Positions 7,826-16,561 of a DNA stretch of 64,000 bases are shown here, one piece after another. The notes beneath the pieces were generated by a model. The model had not been told where the DNA came from. It saw nothing but the letters and a program-made list of their open reading frames with translations, and did no database searches. This DNA comes from Paenibacillus sp. JJ-223 (GTDB lineage Bacteria; Bacillota; Bacilli; Paenibacillales; Paenibacillaceae), in the NCBI RefSeq assembly GCF_927798175.1, contig NZ_CAKMMP010000003.1, positions 1 through 64,000 of the forward strand, read 5' to 3'. A program made the position numbers and the translations under genes. Each line of letters starts with the position of its first letter. The stretch's first letter is position 1.

Positions 7826-8746
7826 ATGTCCATCCAATATGCCATACTCGGGCTGCTGAGCTGGAAACCGGCTTCGGGCTATGAGCTGAAAAAAGTCATC
7901 GAGCAGTCCCCGACCATGCATTGGTCCGGCAACAACAATCAAATTTACCGCTCCCTTGTCCAATTGCTGGACAAAGGCTACGTGACCAATGAAGTTCAGC
8001 ACCAGGAGAGCTCCCCATCCAAAAAAGTGTACAGCATCACGGATGCAGGATGGTCCAGATTGAAAGAATGGGTCCTTACCGAACCGGAGCTTCCCGAGTT
8101 CAAAAACACGTTCCTGATTCAATTGGCATGGTCTGAAGCGTTGAGTGACGAGGAATTGCTTGAGTTGTTGTCGCAGTATGAGAGCAGAATCCAGGCAGAG
8201 CTTCTGTACCAACAGGAAAAACTGAACCGGGGCGTCCCGGCACCTCATCGGAGCGAACGCGAAACGTTCATATGGAACAAAATCTCCGAAAATCTGTTGT
8301 CGTCCTATCACCATGAATTGGAATGGCTCCAAAGCGTCCGCGAAGAACTTCACCAAACCAAAACAAGCAAGGAGATGACCCAAATGAATCATACCATTGT
8401 TGAACAAGACGGACGAAAGTATATCGAAGTATTATCCGCCGAAACGCCCCTTGGCACGGAACAGGATGCGCTTGACCTGATCGGGTTGTGCATGGAAAAA
8501 GAGATTAGCTTGCTTATGCTGCATGGCGAGGCTCTTTCCGACGATTTCTTCAAGCTGAGAACAGGGGTGGCCGGCAAAATGATTCAAAAATGGATCAACT
8601 ACCGCGTCAAAACGGCTGCTGTCATCCCGGCGGAATTGGCCCAGCAAGGACGTTTTAAAGAAATGGCCGCTGAATCCAGCGGCAGCAGCGCATTTCGCAT
8701 ATTTGAACATAAACACGACGCGCAGCAGTGGCTGTTGAAAGATTAA
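7826..8746 (+). CDS. PadR-family regulator fused to a DUF4180 domain
   Basis: A 306-aa two-domain protein. Residues 1-175 are a PadR winged helix (ILGLLSWKPASGYELKK, NQIYRSLVQLLDKGYV, KKVYSITDAGW) with the C-terminal helical dimerisation region. Residues from about 192 match the small DUF4180 fold (GTEQDALDLIGLCMEKEI, LLMLHGEALSDDFFKL, GVAGKMIQKWINYR). DUF4180 is often a stand-alone protein of about 110 aa, so this fusion links it to transcriptional sensing. There is no partner operon; the gene is framed by terminators. The ligand is unknown. Confidence 0.85.
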   Translation: MSIQYAILGLLSWKPASGYELKKVIEQSPTMHWSGNNNQIYRSLVQLLDKGYVTNEVQHQESSPSKKVYSITDAGWSRLKEWVLTEPELPEFKNTFLIQLAWSEALSDEELLELLSQYESRIQAELLYQQEKLNRGVPAPHRSERETFIWNKISENLLSSYHHELEWLQSVREELHQTKTSKEMTQMNHTIVEQDGRKYIEVLSAETPLGTEQDALDLIGLCMEKEISLLMLHGEALSDDFFKLRTGVAGKMIQKWINYRVKTAAVIPAELAQQGRFKEMAAESSGSSAFRIFEHKHDAQQWLLKD

Positions 8747-8808
8747 ACACTAAAGACACGCAATCTTGATCGATTGTCATTCCAAAGTTCAATGCCATCG
8801 CCTAAAAA

Positions 8809-8832
8809 AGCCGCATAAGATGCGGTTTTTTG
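8809..8832 (+). terminator. Intrinsic terminator
   Basis: AAAAAGCCGCAT / ATGCGGTTTTTT with an AAG loop gives a compact, textbook terminator after the PadR-DUF4180 gene. The 200 bases that follow, up to the AraC-type gene, hold no gene that I can see. Confidence 0.85.
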
Positions 8833-9036
8833 TTCGTAATGGCATGTTCGTTCTCTCCCATTTTCTACATGTACAGGCCCAACATGCGTCAATGAAAGTA
8901 AGGCGCGATTAGCAAGCATGCTGTCGTGCTTTGCTAGTTACATGGCATTACGGAAAGGATATGATAAGTACCGTAGGCTCATAAGCAAGCTGCTTTACAT
9001 CCGAATGTGTCAGTCCGCAGAAGGAGGCGCAAACAA

Positions 9037-10089
9037 ATGACAACCGATTCCTTTGATCGCATCAAAATGCCGCCGGGTTTCTGGGAAGGGCTGCGTCAAT
9101 TGGGGATTGCTCCGCAGGACGTAGCTCGTAAAGCCGGATTGCCGCTCACGATCATTTCCGAACCAGCCGTAAACACCGCCCAATATTACGCAATTTGGCA
9201 GGCGTATTCCGACCTGGCAGGCGATATTGCCCAAGGCATGATCAAACTTGCCACGATTTATGAAACCGCGAAATATCCGCCAACCGTGCTAGCGACATAC
9301 CATGCCCGGGATTATCGGGATGCCTTGCAGCGGATGGTCCGATATAAACAGCTCTGTCCTCCCGAAAGCTTGCGCATGAGCGAGAACGGCGAGGAATGTG
9401 CCATTACATTGGAGTGGCTCGTTGCCGACCAATCTTGCCCGCCATTGCTTGTAGGCATCACACTGGCATTCCTGCTTGAATTGGGACGGCGGGGCACAGG
9501 CCAGCCTTTGACGGCGCGCGCCGTGGAATTCACGCAGCCGATGGGGGATATGCATGCGCTCGAAGCATACTTTGGATGCCAAGTCCGGACAGATGCCGAT
9601 CACAATCGGTTGACGCTGCACCGGAACGATCTGGATCGTCCTTTTTTGACCTACAATGAACAACTTTTGGAGATTCTGACCCCTGCATTGGACCGCACGC
9701 TGGATGAACACCAGGGAAGTCGTTCCGTGTCGGACATGGCCAAATGGATCATGAAGCGCAGCCTATCCGGGGGGCGTCCCGATATTCGGACGGTTGCCAA
9801 GGAATTAGGCATGAGCGACCGTACGCTGCAGCGCCGGCTAACCGATGAAAACACAAGTTTCAATCATTTGCTTACGCAAGCAAGACATGAACAGGCACGG
9901 ATGTATTTGGCAGACGCATCGCTCGATATCAAGGAAGTAGCCTTTTTAATCGGATATGAAGACCAGAACTCGTTTTACCGCGCATTTCGCGCCTGGGAAG
10001 GCGATACGCCCGCTCATTGGCGCAGCGCGCATGCAGAGACGCATGACGAAGACGCATCCACGCCTGCAGATCGACCGGATTTCCATTAA
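9037..10089 (+). CDS. AraC-family regulator with arabinose-binding-like N-terminal domain
   Basis: A 350-aa regulator. The N-terminal two thirds (from WEGLRQLGIAPQDVARKAGLP) resemble the long ligand-binding domain of OruR/VirS-type AraC proteins. The C-terminal third has two helix-turn-helix motifs (VAKELGMSDRTLQRRLTDE and IKEVAFLIGYEDQNSFYRAF). ATG 9037 is chosen because AGAAGGAGG is 9 bases upstream; an in-frame GTG at 9007 precedes the ribosome site. The SDR gene begins 31 bases after its stop and is its likely co-transcribed target. Confidence 0.85.
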   Translation: MTTDSFDRIKMPPGFWEGLRQLGIAPQDVARKAGLPLTIISEPAVNTAQYYAIWQAYSDLAGDIAQGMIKLATIYETAKYPPTVLATYHARDYRDALQRMVRYKQLCPPESLRMSENGEECAITLEWLVADQSCPPLLVGITLAFLLELGRRGTGQPLTARAVEFTQPMGDMHALEAYFGCQVRTDADHNRLTLHRNDLDRPFLTYNEQLLEILTPALDRTLDEHQGSRSVSDMAKWIMKRSLSGGRPDIRTVAKELGMSDRTLQRRLTDENTSFNHLLTQARHEQARMYLADASLDIKEVAFLIGYEDQNSFYRAFRAWEGDTPAHWRSAHAETHDEDASTPADRPDFH

Positions 10090-10120
10090 ACGACGAGAAC
10101 AGAAAAGGGAGAAATGCACT

Positions 10121-10915
10121 ATGGATATGGGATTGAACCACAAAACCGCGTTAGTAACAGGATCGACGAAAGGAATCGGCAAAGCTATTGCCATTGAATT
10201 GGCCAAAGAAGGCGTTAACGTACTCATCAATGGACGAAATTCTGAAGAGGTAGAACGCGTAGTCGGCGAAATCAAGTCTGCCTATCCGAATACGTCCCCA
10301 CAAAATGCGGCAGCCGATATCGTGAATGCCGCCGGGCGCGAAGCCTTGTTCGAAAAGTTCCCTCAGATAGATATTTTAGTGAACAACGCCGGCATTTATG
10401 AGATCATGTCATACGATGATGCGGACGAGGCCGTGTGGGAAAAATATATTCAGACCAACGTGCTTGCCGCAAACGCGCTGACCAAATTGTATATGCCCCG
10501 CATGCTGAACAACGGCTTTGGGCGGGTCATCTTTATTGCGAGCGAAGAAGCGGTGATGCCGTCCGGACAGATGCCGCAATATGCGATAACCAAATCCATG
10601 CTGCTCTCCTTGTCGAAGAGCTTGTCCAAATTGACGGCAGGCACGGAGGTAACGGTCAACACGATCATGCCTGGACCGACGCTCTCCGAGAACGTGCAGC
10701 AGATCATCGAGAGCATCATTCAGGACGAGAACATGACGTTCGAAGAAAAAGAAAAAACCTTCATGGCCGCCAATCTTCCGCAATCCGAATTGCAGCGGTT
10801 CATCAGACCGAGCGAGATCGGCAGGCTTGCTGCATTTGTATGCAGTCCCTACGCGACCCCGTTCAAGGGTTCCCCGATTCGCATGGATGGAGGAATGGTG
10901 CCGACGATTTTCTAA
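10121..10915 (+). CDS. SDR-family NAD(P)-dependent oxidoreductase
   Basis: Classical short-chain dehydrogenase/reductase of 264 aa. Visible: TGSTKGIG cofactor loop (13-20), NNAG (88-91), and a catalytic Ser141-Tyr154-Lys158 triad, ending in the common RMDGGMVPTIF tail. ATG 10121 follows AAAAGGGAG; the reading frame is open further upstream, but those codons overlap the AraC gene. It probably forms an operon with the AraC regulator. The substrate is not predictable; the family position of the cofactor loop (INGRNSE) suggests NADP(H) is possible. Confidence 0.87.
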   Translation: MDMGLNHKTALVTGSTKGIGKAIAIELAKEGVNVLINGRNSEEVERVVGEIKSAYPNTSPQNAAADIVNAAGREALFEKFPQIDILVNNAGIYEIMSYDDADEAVWEKYIQTNVLAANALTKLYMPRMLNNGFGRVIFIASEEAVMPSGQMPQYAITKSMLLSLSKSLSKLTAGTEVTVNTIMPGPTLSENVQQIIESIIQDENMTFEEKEKTFMAANLPQSELQRFIRPSEIGRLAAFVCSPYATPFKGSPIRMDGGMVPTIF

Positions 10916-11010
10916 TCGTTCGCGTTATTCCCGACATGAAACGATTGACACTGTTCCAACATTTGGATAACATGAACTCATGAATTTCATGCATGTCCAT
11001 TTGATCCATA

Positions 11011-11060
11011 CGCCCAACCGGCAGACAGGGAAATTGGTGTCTGTGGTTTGGGCTGTTTTG
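11011..11060 (+). terminator. Intrinsic terminator of the SDR operon
   Basis: CGCCCAACC and GGTTTGGGC enclose a second stem CAGACA/TGTCTG; the hairpin is followed by GTTTTGTT. Confidence 0.65.
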
Positions 11061-11112
11061 TTATACAGGCCTTCATCTCATGCAAAAATCCAATCATACG
11101 GAGGTCGTTGAT

Positions 11113-12123
11113 ATGAACAACAAACAGCAAGAGAATCAGGCGATGGTGGAACAAGCATTGCGACGGTATACGACGGGGAGTTTGCCTCAGTTTACATTTT
11201 TGGGGGGATCGCAGAATCAGGCCTATGAGTACAAACAGGACGATAGAAATCTCATCTTGAGATTGACGCCAATCGCCAATCGTTCGGAGTTGATGGTACA
11301 AGGTGAGTTGGATTGGCTCCTTTTTTTAGCGGACAAAGGCATTTCGTTGTCCAAACCCATACCTTCGATTCAGGGGAAACGAACGGAAGTGGTTTACTCC
11401 ATGGAAGGTGGGGCGATCTTTGTTGTATTTGAAAAAGCGCAGGGAAGAAAAGTGGAGTATCCGGAATGTCTGGGGGATAACGCTTTATATGAACGGTTGG
11501 GCCGGTTAACGGGAAAAATGCATGCGTTGTCGAGGGAATATGTGCCGGCCAAACACCAGCTCAAAAGGCATGAGTGGCATCAAAACTGGTACCTGCAGCA
11601 TCTCGATTTGCTGCCGCAATCACATGTTAAGGCGCGTCGCCAATGCAGCACATTGATCCGTGAAATCGGTTCATTACCGAAAGATGCCCAATCCTATGGG
11701 CTGATCCACGGCGATATCAATGTCGGCAACTTCAGGGTAAGCGGGCAAGGGAAGATCACGCTGTTCGATTTTGATGAAGCGCAGTACAGCTGGTATGTGG
11801 AGGACATCGCGGTACAACTGTATTATTTGGTGTATGTCTATGGCGGGGAACAAGGGGCGGAACTACGTGCACAGCAGGCACGGCGATTCATGGATCCTTT
11901 TATGAAGGGCTATCGGGAGGAACATCATCTGGACGAATACTGGCTCCAGAAGCTTCCGCTGTTTCTGAAATTACGGGAGATCATCGTATATATCGGTTCA
12001 TTTCGAAACTGGGACGGGGACGAAACCTTCAGCAGTTCGAATAACCAGTGGTTCAAGGACTGGATAACAGAAAGCAGGGCAAGAATCGAAAACGGCATTT
12101 CGATCGTCGACATATGGAGTTAG
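11113..12123 (+). CDS. Aminoglycoside phosphotransferase (APH)-fold small-molecule kinase
   Basis: A 336-aa kinase-like protein of the APH/choline-kinase/homoserine-kinase II superfamily. Visible: a nucleotide-binding N-lobe (GGSQNQAYEYKQDDRNLILR), the catalytic loop LIHGDINVGNF near residue 200, and the metal-binding FDFDEA about 18 residues later. ATG 11113 follows ACGGAGG by 8 bases; an upstream ATG (11080) precedes that site. It is a single gene. Such proteins in Bacillales phosphorylate varied metabolites and are not necessarily resistance enzymes. There is no evidence here for an antibiotic substrate. Confidence 0.82.
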   Translation: MNNKQQENQAMVEQALRRYTTGSLPQFTFLGGSQNQAYEYKQDDRNLILRLTPIANRSELMVQGELDWLLFLADKGISLSKPIPSIQGKRTEVVYSMEGGAIFVVFEKAQGRKVEYPECLGDNALYERLGRLTGKMHALSREYVPAKHQLKRHEWHQNWYLQHLDLLPQSHVKARRQCSTLIREIGSLPKDAQSYGLIHGDINVGNFRVSGQGKITLFDFDEAQYSWYVEDIAVQLYYLVYVYGGEQGAELRAQQARRFMDPFMKGYREEHHLDEYWLQKLPLFLKLREIIVYIGSFRNWDGDETFSSSNNQWFKDWITESRARIENGISIVDIWS

Positions 12124-12264
12124 GAGAACCACATGGATATCTAACAGATAGCAGCTCCGGCTCAATTATCGTGCTATAACACGATGGAGCGACATTTGTT
12201 GTATGATTTATCGTAGTTGAACGATTCATGCACTGGAATTTTACAGCAGGGGAAGAGGGATGGC

Positions 12265-12488
12265 ATGGCTGCGACACTTGTTGCCGACGACGACGCGAAC
12301 ATTCGCGAGCTCGTTTGTTTGTTTTTTTGCAACGACGGATTCGAAACGCTTGAAGCTGCCATGAGGAGCAAGCCAAACAATCCGCACAGGGCAAATGCAT
12401 CCCGATGGAAGGCTCGCATTACCTGCACCATACGAAATACAAAGAAATTGCCCGGGAATTTAAGGCGTACATGCAGCAAATTCAATAA
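12265..12488 (+). pseudogene. Chimeric gene remnant: response-regulator head joined to alpha/beta-hydrolase tail
   Basis: ATG 12265 opens, behind GGAAGAGGG, a receiver-domain start (MAATLVADDDANIREL... up to FETLEAA) that ends after about 32 residues near 12360. Directly after the junction, a different frame (12360-12488) encodes a typical alpha/beta-hydrolase C-terminus with the conserved motif GSHYLHHTKYKEIAREF, then a stop. Neither part is complete; the usual receiver Asp and Lys are absent. The simplest reading is a deletion that fused the start of a regulator gene to the end of a hydrolase gene. In the receiver frame, translation would run on to 12621 as an unrelated 119-aa product. Confidence 0.7.
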
Positions 12489-12512
12489 TATGCGTTCAAC
12501 GGAATGGAACTG

Positions 12513-12540
12513 CGGCGCCGTACTCGGTGCCGTGGTTTTT
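12513..12540 (+). terminator. Terminator behind the hydrolase remnant
   Basis: CGGC-CCG / CGG-GCCG arms with a TACT loop are followed by five T residues. It probably belonged to the lost hydrolase gene. Confidence 0.55.
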
Positions 12541-12644
12541 CGCTATGAGCATTGGCTCTTGCATGCAACTTTTCAGATGTTGGGAACGTTGGTTAATGAA
12601 GAGAGAGGTTTACCATTATAAGATTTCAATACGGAGGTCTGATC

Positions 12645-14042
12645 ATGCCCAATACCGAAACCAAACGGGACTTTAAAGGGTCCAATAGAAGAATAGTTCG
12701 GCGTACAGCGTCAGGCATCATTGCGGCAGTGCTTATGGCCGGCGGGATTGCCGCCATGGGGCCGTCCCATGCATACGCCGAAAAAGCCGATGTGTCCATA
12801 AGCCATTGGTACGGATATCCTCAATTGCAGGTACCTGAACTGAAACCTGTCTGGGAAGCGAAAGTCGACAACTATTTGAAAAATGAAGCTTATTACGGAC
12901 AGCAGGCGATTGCGGAGGACGGAAAGGTATTTGTTTTCTCCGGCAAAAAACTCATTGCGCTCGATGCAAAAACAGGCAAACGCTTGTGGGCCTATGGCAA
13001 AGGATTGACTCCGATTGTTGCTTATGGGAACGGCGTCGTATACGGCTTGACGGCTGACCATAAACCGTATGCGGTGGATGCCAAAACGGGCAAAGCCAAA
13101 TGGGTATCCGGCTCGTCCACGTGGATTGAAGCTCGTTTGCGGACCGAGAAGCTGGTCCCGACTGCGGATACGCTGTATATGATCAACGGCAGCACGACGT
13201 TTGCCTTCGACAATCAAACAGGAAAACTGCGCTGGAAGGCCGATGAAGCGCTCGCGGAAGGAAACGGCACCGAATATTTGGAGATCGCGGACGGCGTCGT
13301 GCTTCGGACATTCATGGTTCAGGGGGCGCTCACATCGGTTCAGCTGAACGCTTACGACCAAAAAACGGGCAAAAAATTATGGGACGAGTTCGGGCAGGGG
13401 GAAGCGCTGCATATCAAAAACGGCCTTGTCTATACTGCCGATTATTATTCTTCGAGATTAACCGATTACGAATCATCCCCTGATCGCGCGATGAAGATCA
13501 GTGCGTACAACCTGAAGACAGGGGCTTTAAAAGGCACTCGTGAATATCGCTGGAAAATGGAAGGCGAACCACCGTACACGTACGGGTACGGAGCCGTGCT
13601 GGCCAGCGGGGACAAATTGTACATGGAGCAGGGCAACAAGGTGGCTGAGTATCCGCTGGATGCGTTCAAAGAAGGGGAGAAACCTTTGCGGACATTCCAA
13701 CGCCCCTATGGGGAGGGCTGGGAACTGCTCACCGTTGCGCAGGACCGGCTAATTTACAAATCGGGAGACGGGGAGTTGGCAGGCATCAAGTTGGCGAACG
13801 GGCAGGCAGTGCAATGGAACGGGGATGCACCGATATCTAACGTTAACGTGTACGGCAAGGGCATGTACCGGGCAGAACGGAACGGGACGCTGCTGGCGAT
13901 CAACATGCTGACGAATCAGCCTGTGTTCCGCGTCAAAACCGGGGCGGACCTGCATGAATCCACGTTGAAAACAAACGGAATGATCATCATTCAGGCGGAA
14001 GGCCGGCTGCTCGGCGTGAAACTTCCGGCATCATTGAAATAA
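12645..14042 (+). CDS. Secreted PQQ-like beta-propeller repeat protein
   Basis: A 465-aa exported protein. The basic start (KRDFKGSNRRIVRR) leads to a hydrophobic stretch and a signal-peptidase site after SHAYA (about residue 45). The rest is made of repeated blade motifs of the PQQ/BamB type: LIALDAKTGKRLWAYGK, PYAVDAKTGKAKWVSG, TFAFDNQTGKLRWKA, LNAYDQKTGKKLWDE. The outer-membrane BamB role does not apply in a Gram-positive cell; such propellers act as binding scaffolds at the cell surface. TACGGAGGTC precedes ATG 12645. No partner gene is adjacent. Confidence 0.83.
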   Translation: MPNTETKRDFKGSNRRIVRRTASGIIAAVLMAGGIAAMGPSHAYAEKADVSISHWYGYPQLQVPELKPVWEAKVDNYLKNEAYYGQQAIAEDGKVFVFSGKKLIALDAKTGKRLWAYGKGLTPIVAYGNGVVYGLTADHKPYAVDAKTGKAKWVSGSSTWIEARLRTEKLVPTADTLYMINGSTTFAFDNQTGKLRWKADEALAEGNGTEYLEIADGVVLRTFMVQGALTSVQLNAYDQKTGKKLWDEFGQGEALHIKNGLVYTADYYSSRLTDYESSPDRAMKISAYNLKTGALKGTREYRWKMEGEPPYTYGYGAVLASGDKLYMEQGNKVAEYPLDAFKEGEKPLRTFQRPYGEGWELLTVAQDRLIYKSGDGELAGIKLANGQAVQWNGDAPISNVNVYGKGMYRAERNGTLLAINMLTNQPVFRVKTGADLHESTLKTNGMIIIQAEGRLLGVKLPASLK

Positions 14043-14073
14043 CGCACATACTTACAGTTTGACGAACAATTGG

Positions 14074-14112
14074 CCGCTGCACTTCTTTAAAGAAGTGCAG
14101 CGGTTTTTCTTT
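14074..14112 (+). terminator. Strong intrinsic terminator
   Basis: A perfect stem GCCGCTGCACTTCT / AGAAGTGCAGCGG, with a four-base loop region, is followed by TTTTTCTTTT. Confidence 0.9.
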
Positions 14113-14117
14113 TGTAA

Positions 14118-14158
14118 TGACAAAATTGTCATAATAATATTGACAAAAGTCACTGACA
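14118..14158. promoter_or_regulatory. Cluster of TGACA/TGTCA half-sites (putative operator)
   Basis: Four half-sites lie in 41 bases: TGACA (14118), TGTCA (14127), TGACA (14141) and TGACA (14154). The first two form TGACA-N4-TGTCA and the middle two TGTCA-N9-TGACA, which overlaps the -35 box of the HPP promoter. The 9-base spacing differs from TnrA/GlnR (7). The controlling protein is unknown. Confidence 0.45.
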
Positions 14159-14168
14159 AACTTATAAC
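14140..14168 (+). promoter_or_regulatory. Sigma-A promoter of the HPP gene
   Basis: TTGACA (14140-14145), a 17-base spacer and TATAAC (14163-14168) give a near-consensus promoter 39 bases before the start codon. Confidence 0.75.
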
Positions 14169-14206
14169 TAAAATATTATGTAAACATGATTCTCGGAGGG
14201 CAGTGA

Positions 14207-14731
14207 ATGAATTACAACGATGAAGCAGGCTTTTTTGCCAAAATGAAAGCTCCGGGGAGGAGTACGCTGAAAGTACATCCACGAAGCGCAATTCTAGCAG
14301 GCATCGGAGGTTTTGTAACGATCGGCATCTTGTCTTTCCTGACAAGCTGGACCTCCAGCGAGTGGCTCATGGCTCCGTTCGGTGCGAGCTGCGTATTGGC
14401 TTTTGGCTTGTGGGATGCGCCATTATCCCAACCGAGAAACATTATCGGCGGACATTTTATTTCCACGTTAACAGGACTGATCATGTATCACTTGTTCGGC
14501 AACAGCAACTGGGTCATCGCCGCAAGTGTGGGCTTATCGATTCTTGTCATGATGCTCACCAAAACGACCCATCCGCCTGCAGGCGCCAATCCGCTGGCCA
14601 TCATGCTGGGCGGAACCGGCTGGTCGTTCCTGTTCATGCCGGTGCTGACGGGGTCGTTTCTGATCGTGCTGGTCGCGCTGGTGATCAACAACCTTGATAA
14701 ATCGCGCAGATATCCAACCTTTTGGTATTGA
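14207..14731 (+). CDS. HPP-family integral membrane protein
   Basis: A 174-aa protein with four to five membrane helices and the name-giving motif in THPPAGANP (about residues 122-130). Other family signatures are APFGASCVLAFG and a serine/glutamine loop PLSQPRNIIGGH. Cyanobacterial HPP proteins take part in nitrite uptake; for this one the substrate is unknown. The start ATG follows TCGGAGGG. The gene has its own strong promoter with a dyad-rich operator region, so it is probably tightly regulated. Confidence 0.85.
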   Translation: MNYNDEAGFFAKMKAPGRSTLKVHPRSAILAGIGGFVTIGILSFLTSWTSSEWLMAPFGASCVLAFGLWDAPLSQPRNIIGGHFISTLTGLIMYHLFGNSNWVIAASVGLSILVMMLTKTTHPPAGANPLAIMLGGTGWSFLFMPVLTGSFLIVLVALVINNLDKSRRYPTFWY

Positions 14732-14782
14732 TGCTCGGAGCATCTGGAATTTAACTTGAACCGATACAGAACGGGCAAAGAA

Positions 14783-14814
14783 AGAGGACTTCCATCCGTG
14801 AAGTTCTCTTTTTT
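14783..14814 (+). terminator. Intrinsic terminator
   Basis: AGAGGACTTC / GAAGTTCTCT with a seven-base loop is followed by T residues. The roughly 245 bases from here to the MFS start hold no gene. Confidence 0.8.
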
Positions 14815-15059
14815 GCTTTACTGCACTCGCAGTGCCCTAATGTGATTGATTCGTATAGTTTCTAGGGTGAGGACGGATATACATACTTGAGCGTTCATCT
14901 TTGTACACATATCAAAATAGTGATAATATACGTCAAAATATAGAGAGATTGCAACAGAAAATATCAATATCATTACATTTGTGGTTATAACAATAGAATC
15001 ACGCCCGGGTGACAGGACTGTTAACAGCGATCACGATACAGATGGAGGAAAGAATTGAA

Positions 15060-16229
15060 ATGGCTACATTATTGCTCATCTTGATTTACCTTGCATTCAT
15101 CGGACTCGGACTTCCGGATGCGCTGCTTGGCAGCGCATGGTCCGTCATGAAGCAGGATATCGGCGCCACGACGGAAATGGCGGGTTACATCTCATTAACC
15201 GTTTCCTTCTGTACCGTCATCTCCAGTTTGTTTGCAAGCAGATTGTTGCACAGGCTGGGCACGGGAAAAGTTACGCTCATCAGCATTTTGTTCACAACGA
15301 TGGCGCTGCTTGGCTTTGCGGCATCCAGCGAATTTGTGTTTTTGATCCTCTTGGCCATTCCGTTGGGACTTGGCGCTGGGTGCGTAGATGCGGCATTGAG
15401 CAATTACGTCGCATTGCATTTCAAAGCAAAGCATATGAGCTGGCTGCATTGTTTTTGGGGAATTGGGGCCATGACGGGTCCGTTTGTAATGTCTTTTTGG
15501 CTGACCCATGGAAACAACTGGCGTGCAGGATATTTCACAGTCGGCATGCTTCTGCTGGTCATCGTCATCGCACTGCTGGCATCGTTGCCGTTATGGCGGA
15601 TTTACGAAAAAGGCAACATCGAAGAGGGCAGTGCGCAAAAGCTGGTCAGCAACAGGGAAGCCGTGCGCATTCGCGGCGTGAAATCGTCCATGCTGGCCAT
15701 GCTTTGTTACAACGGGTCAGAGACCGCTGCCGGATTGTGGATCGCCTCCTTTTTGATCGCGGGCAAAGGGCTTGATCCCGCTAAGGCTGCTGCCTATACG
15801 TCCCTTTTCTATATCGGGATCATTATCGGTCGTGTCTTTTCGGGATTTCTTTCGACGAGCGTTTCGAGCAAAAACCTGATACGATATGGCGGACTTATCG
15901 GTTGCTTCGGCCTCCTTGTCCTTGTTTTGCCTGTCCCGCATTGGGGTGCGGCAGGCGCTTTGTTCATTGTCGGCATGGGCGGTGCGCCGATCTATCCAAG
16001 CATCGTCCATGCTACGCCGGAGCGGTTTGGAGAAAAGGCTTCATCCAGCGTGATTGGACTGCAGATGGCCAGCGCATACACGGGCTCCACGCTTATTCCG
16101 TTAATGACGGGTATGGTGGCCGGCCGATTCGGGATGTCCTGGGTACCCGTCATTCTGCTCGCGCTCTTCGGCATCATGTTTGTTGCTACTGAAACGGCGA
16201 ACAGAGCTCTTAAGATGGGGATCCGCTGA
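15060..16229 (+). CDS. MFS transporter, fucose-permease-like
   Basis: A 389-aa permease with about 12 hydrophobic spans. It opens with IYLAFIGLGLPDALLGSAWS, a pattern common in the FHS (fucose/glucose symporter-like) branch of the major facilitator superfamily in Firmicutes, and has the LALSN-type motif replaced by GCVDAALSNYVALHF in span 4. ATG 15060 follows ATGGAGGAAAG at nine bases; a GTG at 15009 in the same frame is rejected as it precedes that site. It is a lone gene. The substrate is probably a sugar or small metabolite (inference). Confidence 0.83.
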   Translation: MATLLLILIYLAFIGLGLPDALLGSAWSVMKQDIGATTEMAGYISLTVSFCTVISSLFASRLLHRLGTGKVTLISILFTTMALLGFAASSEFVFLILLAIPLGLGAGCVDAALSNYVALHFKAKHMSWLHCFWGIGAMTGPFVMSFWLTHGNNWRAGYFTVGMLLLVIVIALLASLPLWRIYEKGNIEEGSAQKLVSNREAVRIRGVKSSMLAMLCYNGSETAAGLWIASFLIAGKGLDPAKAAAYTSLFYIGIIIGRVFSGFLSTSVSSKNLIRYGGLIGCFGLLVLVLPVPHWGAAGALFIVGMGGAPIYPSIVHATPERFGEKASSSVIGLQMASAYTGSTLIPLMTGMVAGRFGMSWVPVILLALFGIMFVATETANRALKMGIR

Positions 16230-16313
16230 CGGCTGTTCATTCGGAAACACGGGTTATCCACGATTTAATGTGCTCCATCTCTGGCAGACCATGCAAAAGA
16301 TAAAAAACAGTTG

Positions 16314-16361
16314 AACGGCCTTGGTCCTGAAATCATTCGGACGGAGGCCGTTTATTTTTTT
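16314..16361 (+). terminator. Intrinsic terminator of the MFS gene
   Basis: AACGGCC and GGAGGCCGTT, with an inner GGTCC/GGAC pairing, are followed by TATTTTTTT. The further 200 bases up to the next start hold no gene that I can support. Confidence 0.75.
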
Positions 16362-16561
16362 CATCGCTCCAACGTTGATGGGGTAGCAACGGCGCACATG
16401 CGTACGCCTCAGCCAGTCAAGACGAACCGAGCATTTACAAACCCAAAGATAGCGATTCGTAGCCTTCCGGCGGGCGGTTTTTTCGAGTTTTCTCGTAAAA
16501 ATCGGTATAATGGAGGGATTACATATAACTATATGTTGCAGGCAAGGAGTTGAGGAAACGA

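Noticed and set aside
11113-12123. Aminoglycoside resistance gene
   Set aside because: Only the superfamily catalytic motifs are visible; nothing specific to known aminoglycoside phosphotransferases is seen.
12489-12621. C-terminal part of the 134-codon frame as a real protein
   Set aside because: After residue 48 the frame leaves the receiver homology and runs antiparallel to a hydrolase tail in another frame and through a terminator; it is a by-product of the deletion.
14127-14145. TnrA/GlnR box before the HPP gene
   Set aside because: TGTCATAATAATATTGACA has nine bases between half-sites, but TnrA and GlnR sites have TGTNA-N7-TNACA spacing.
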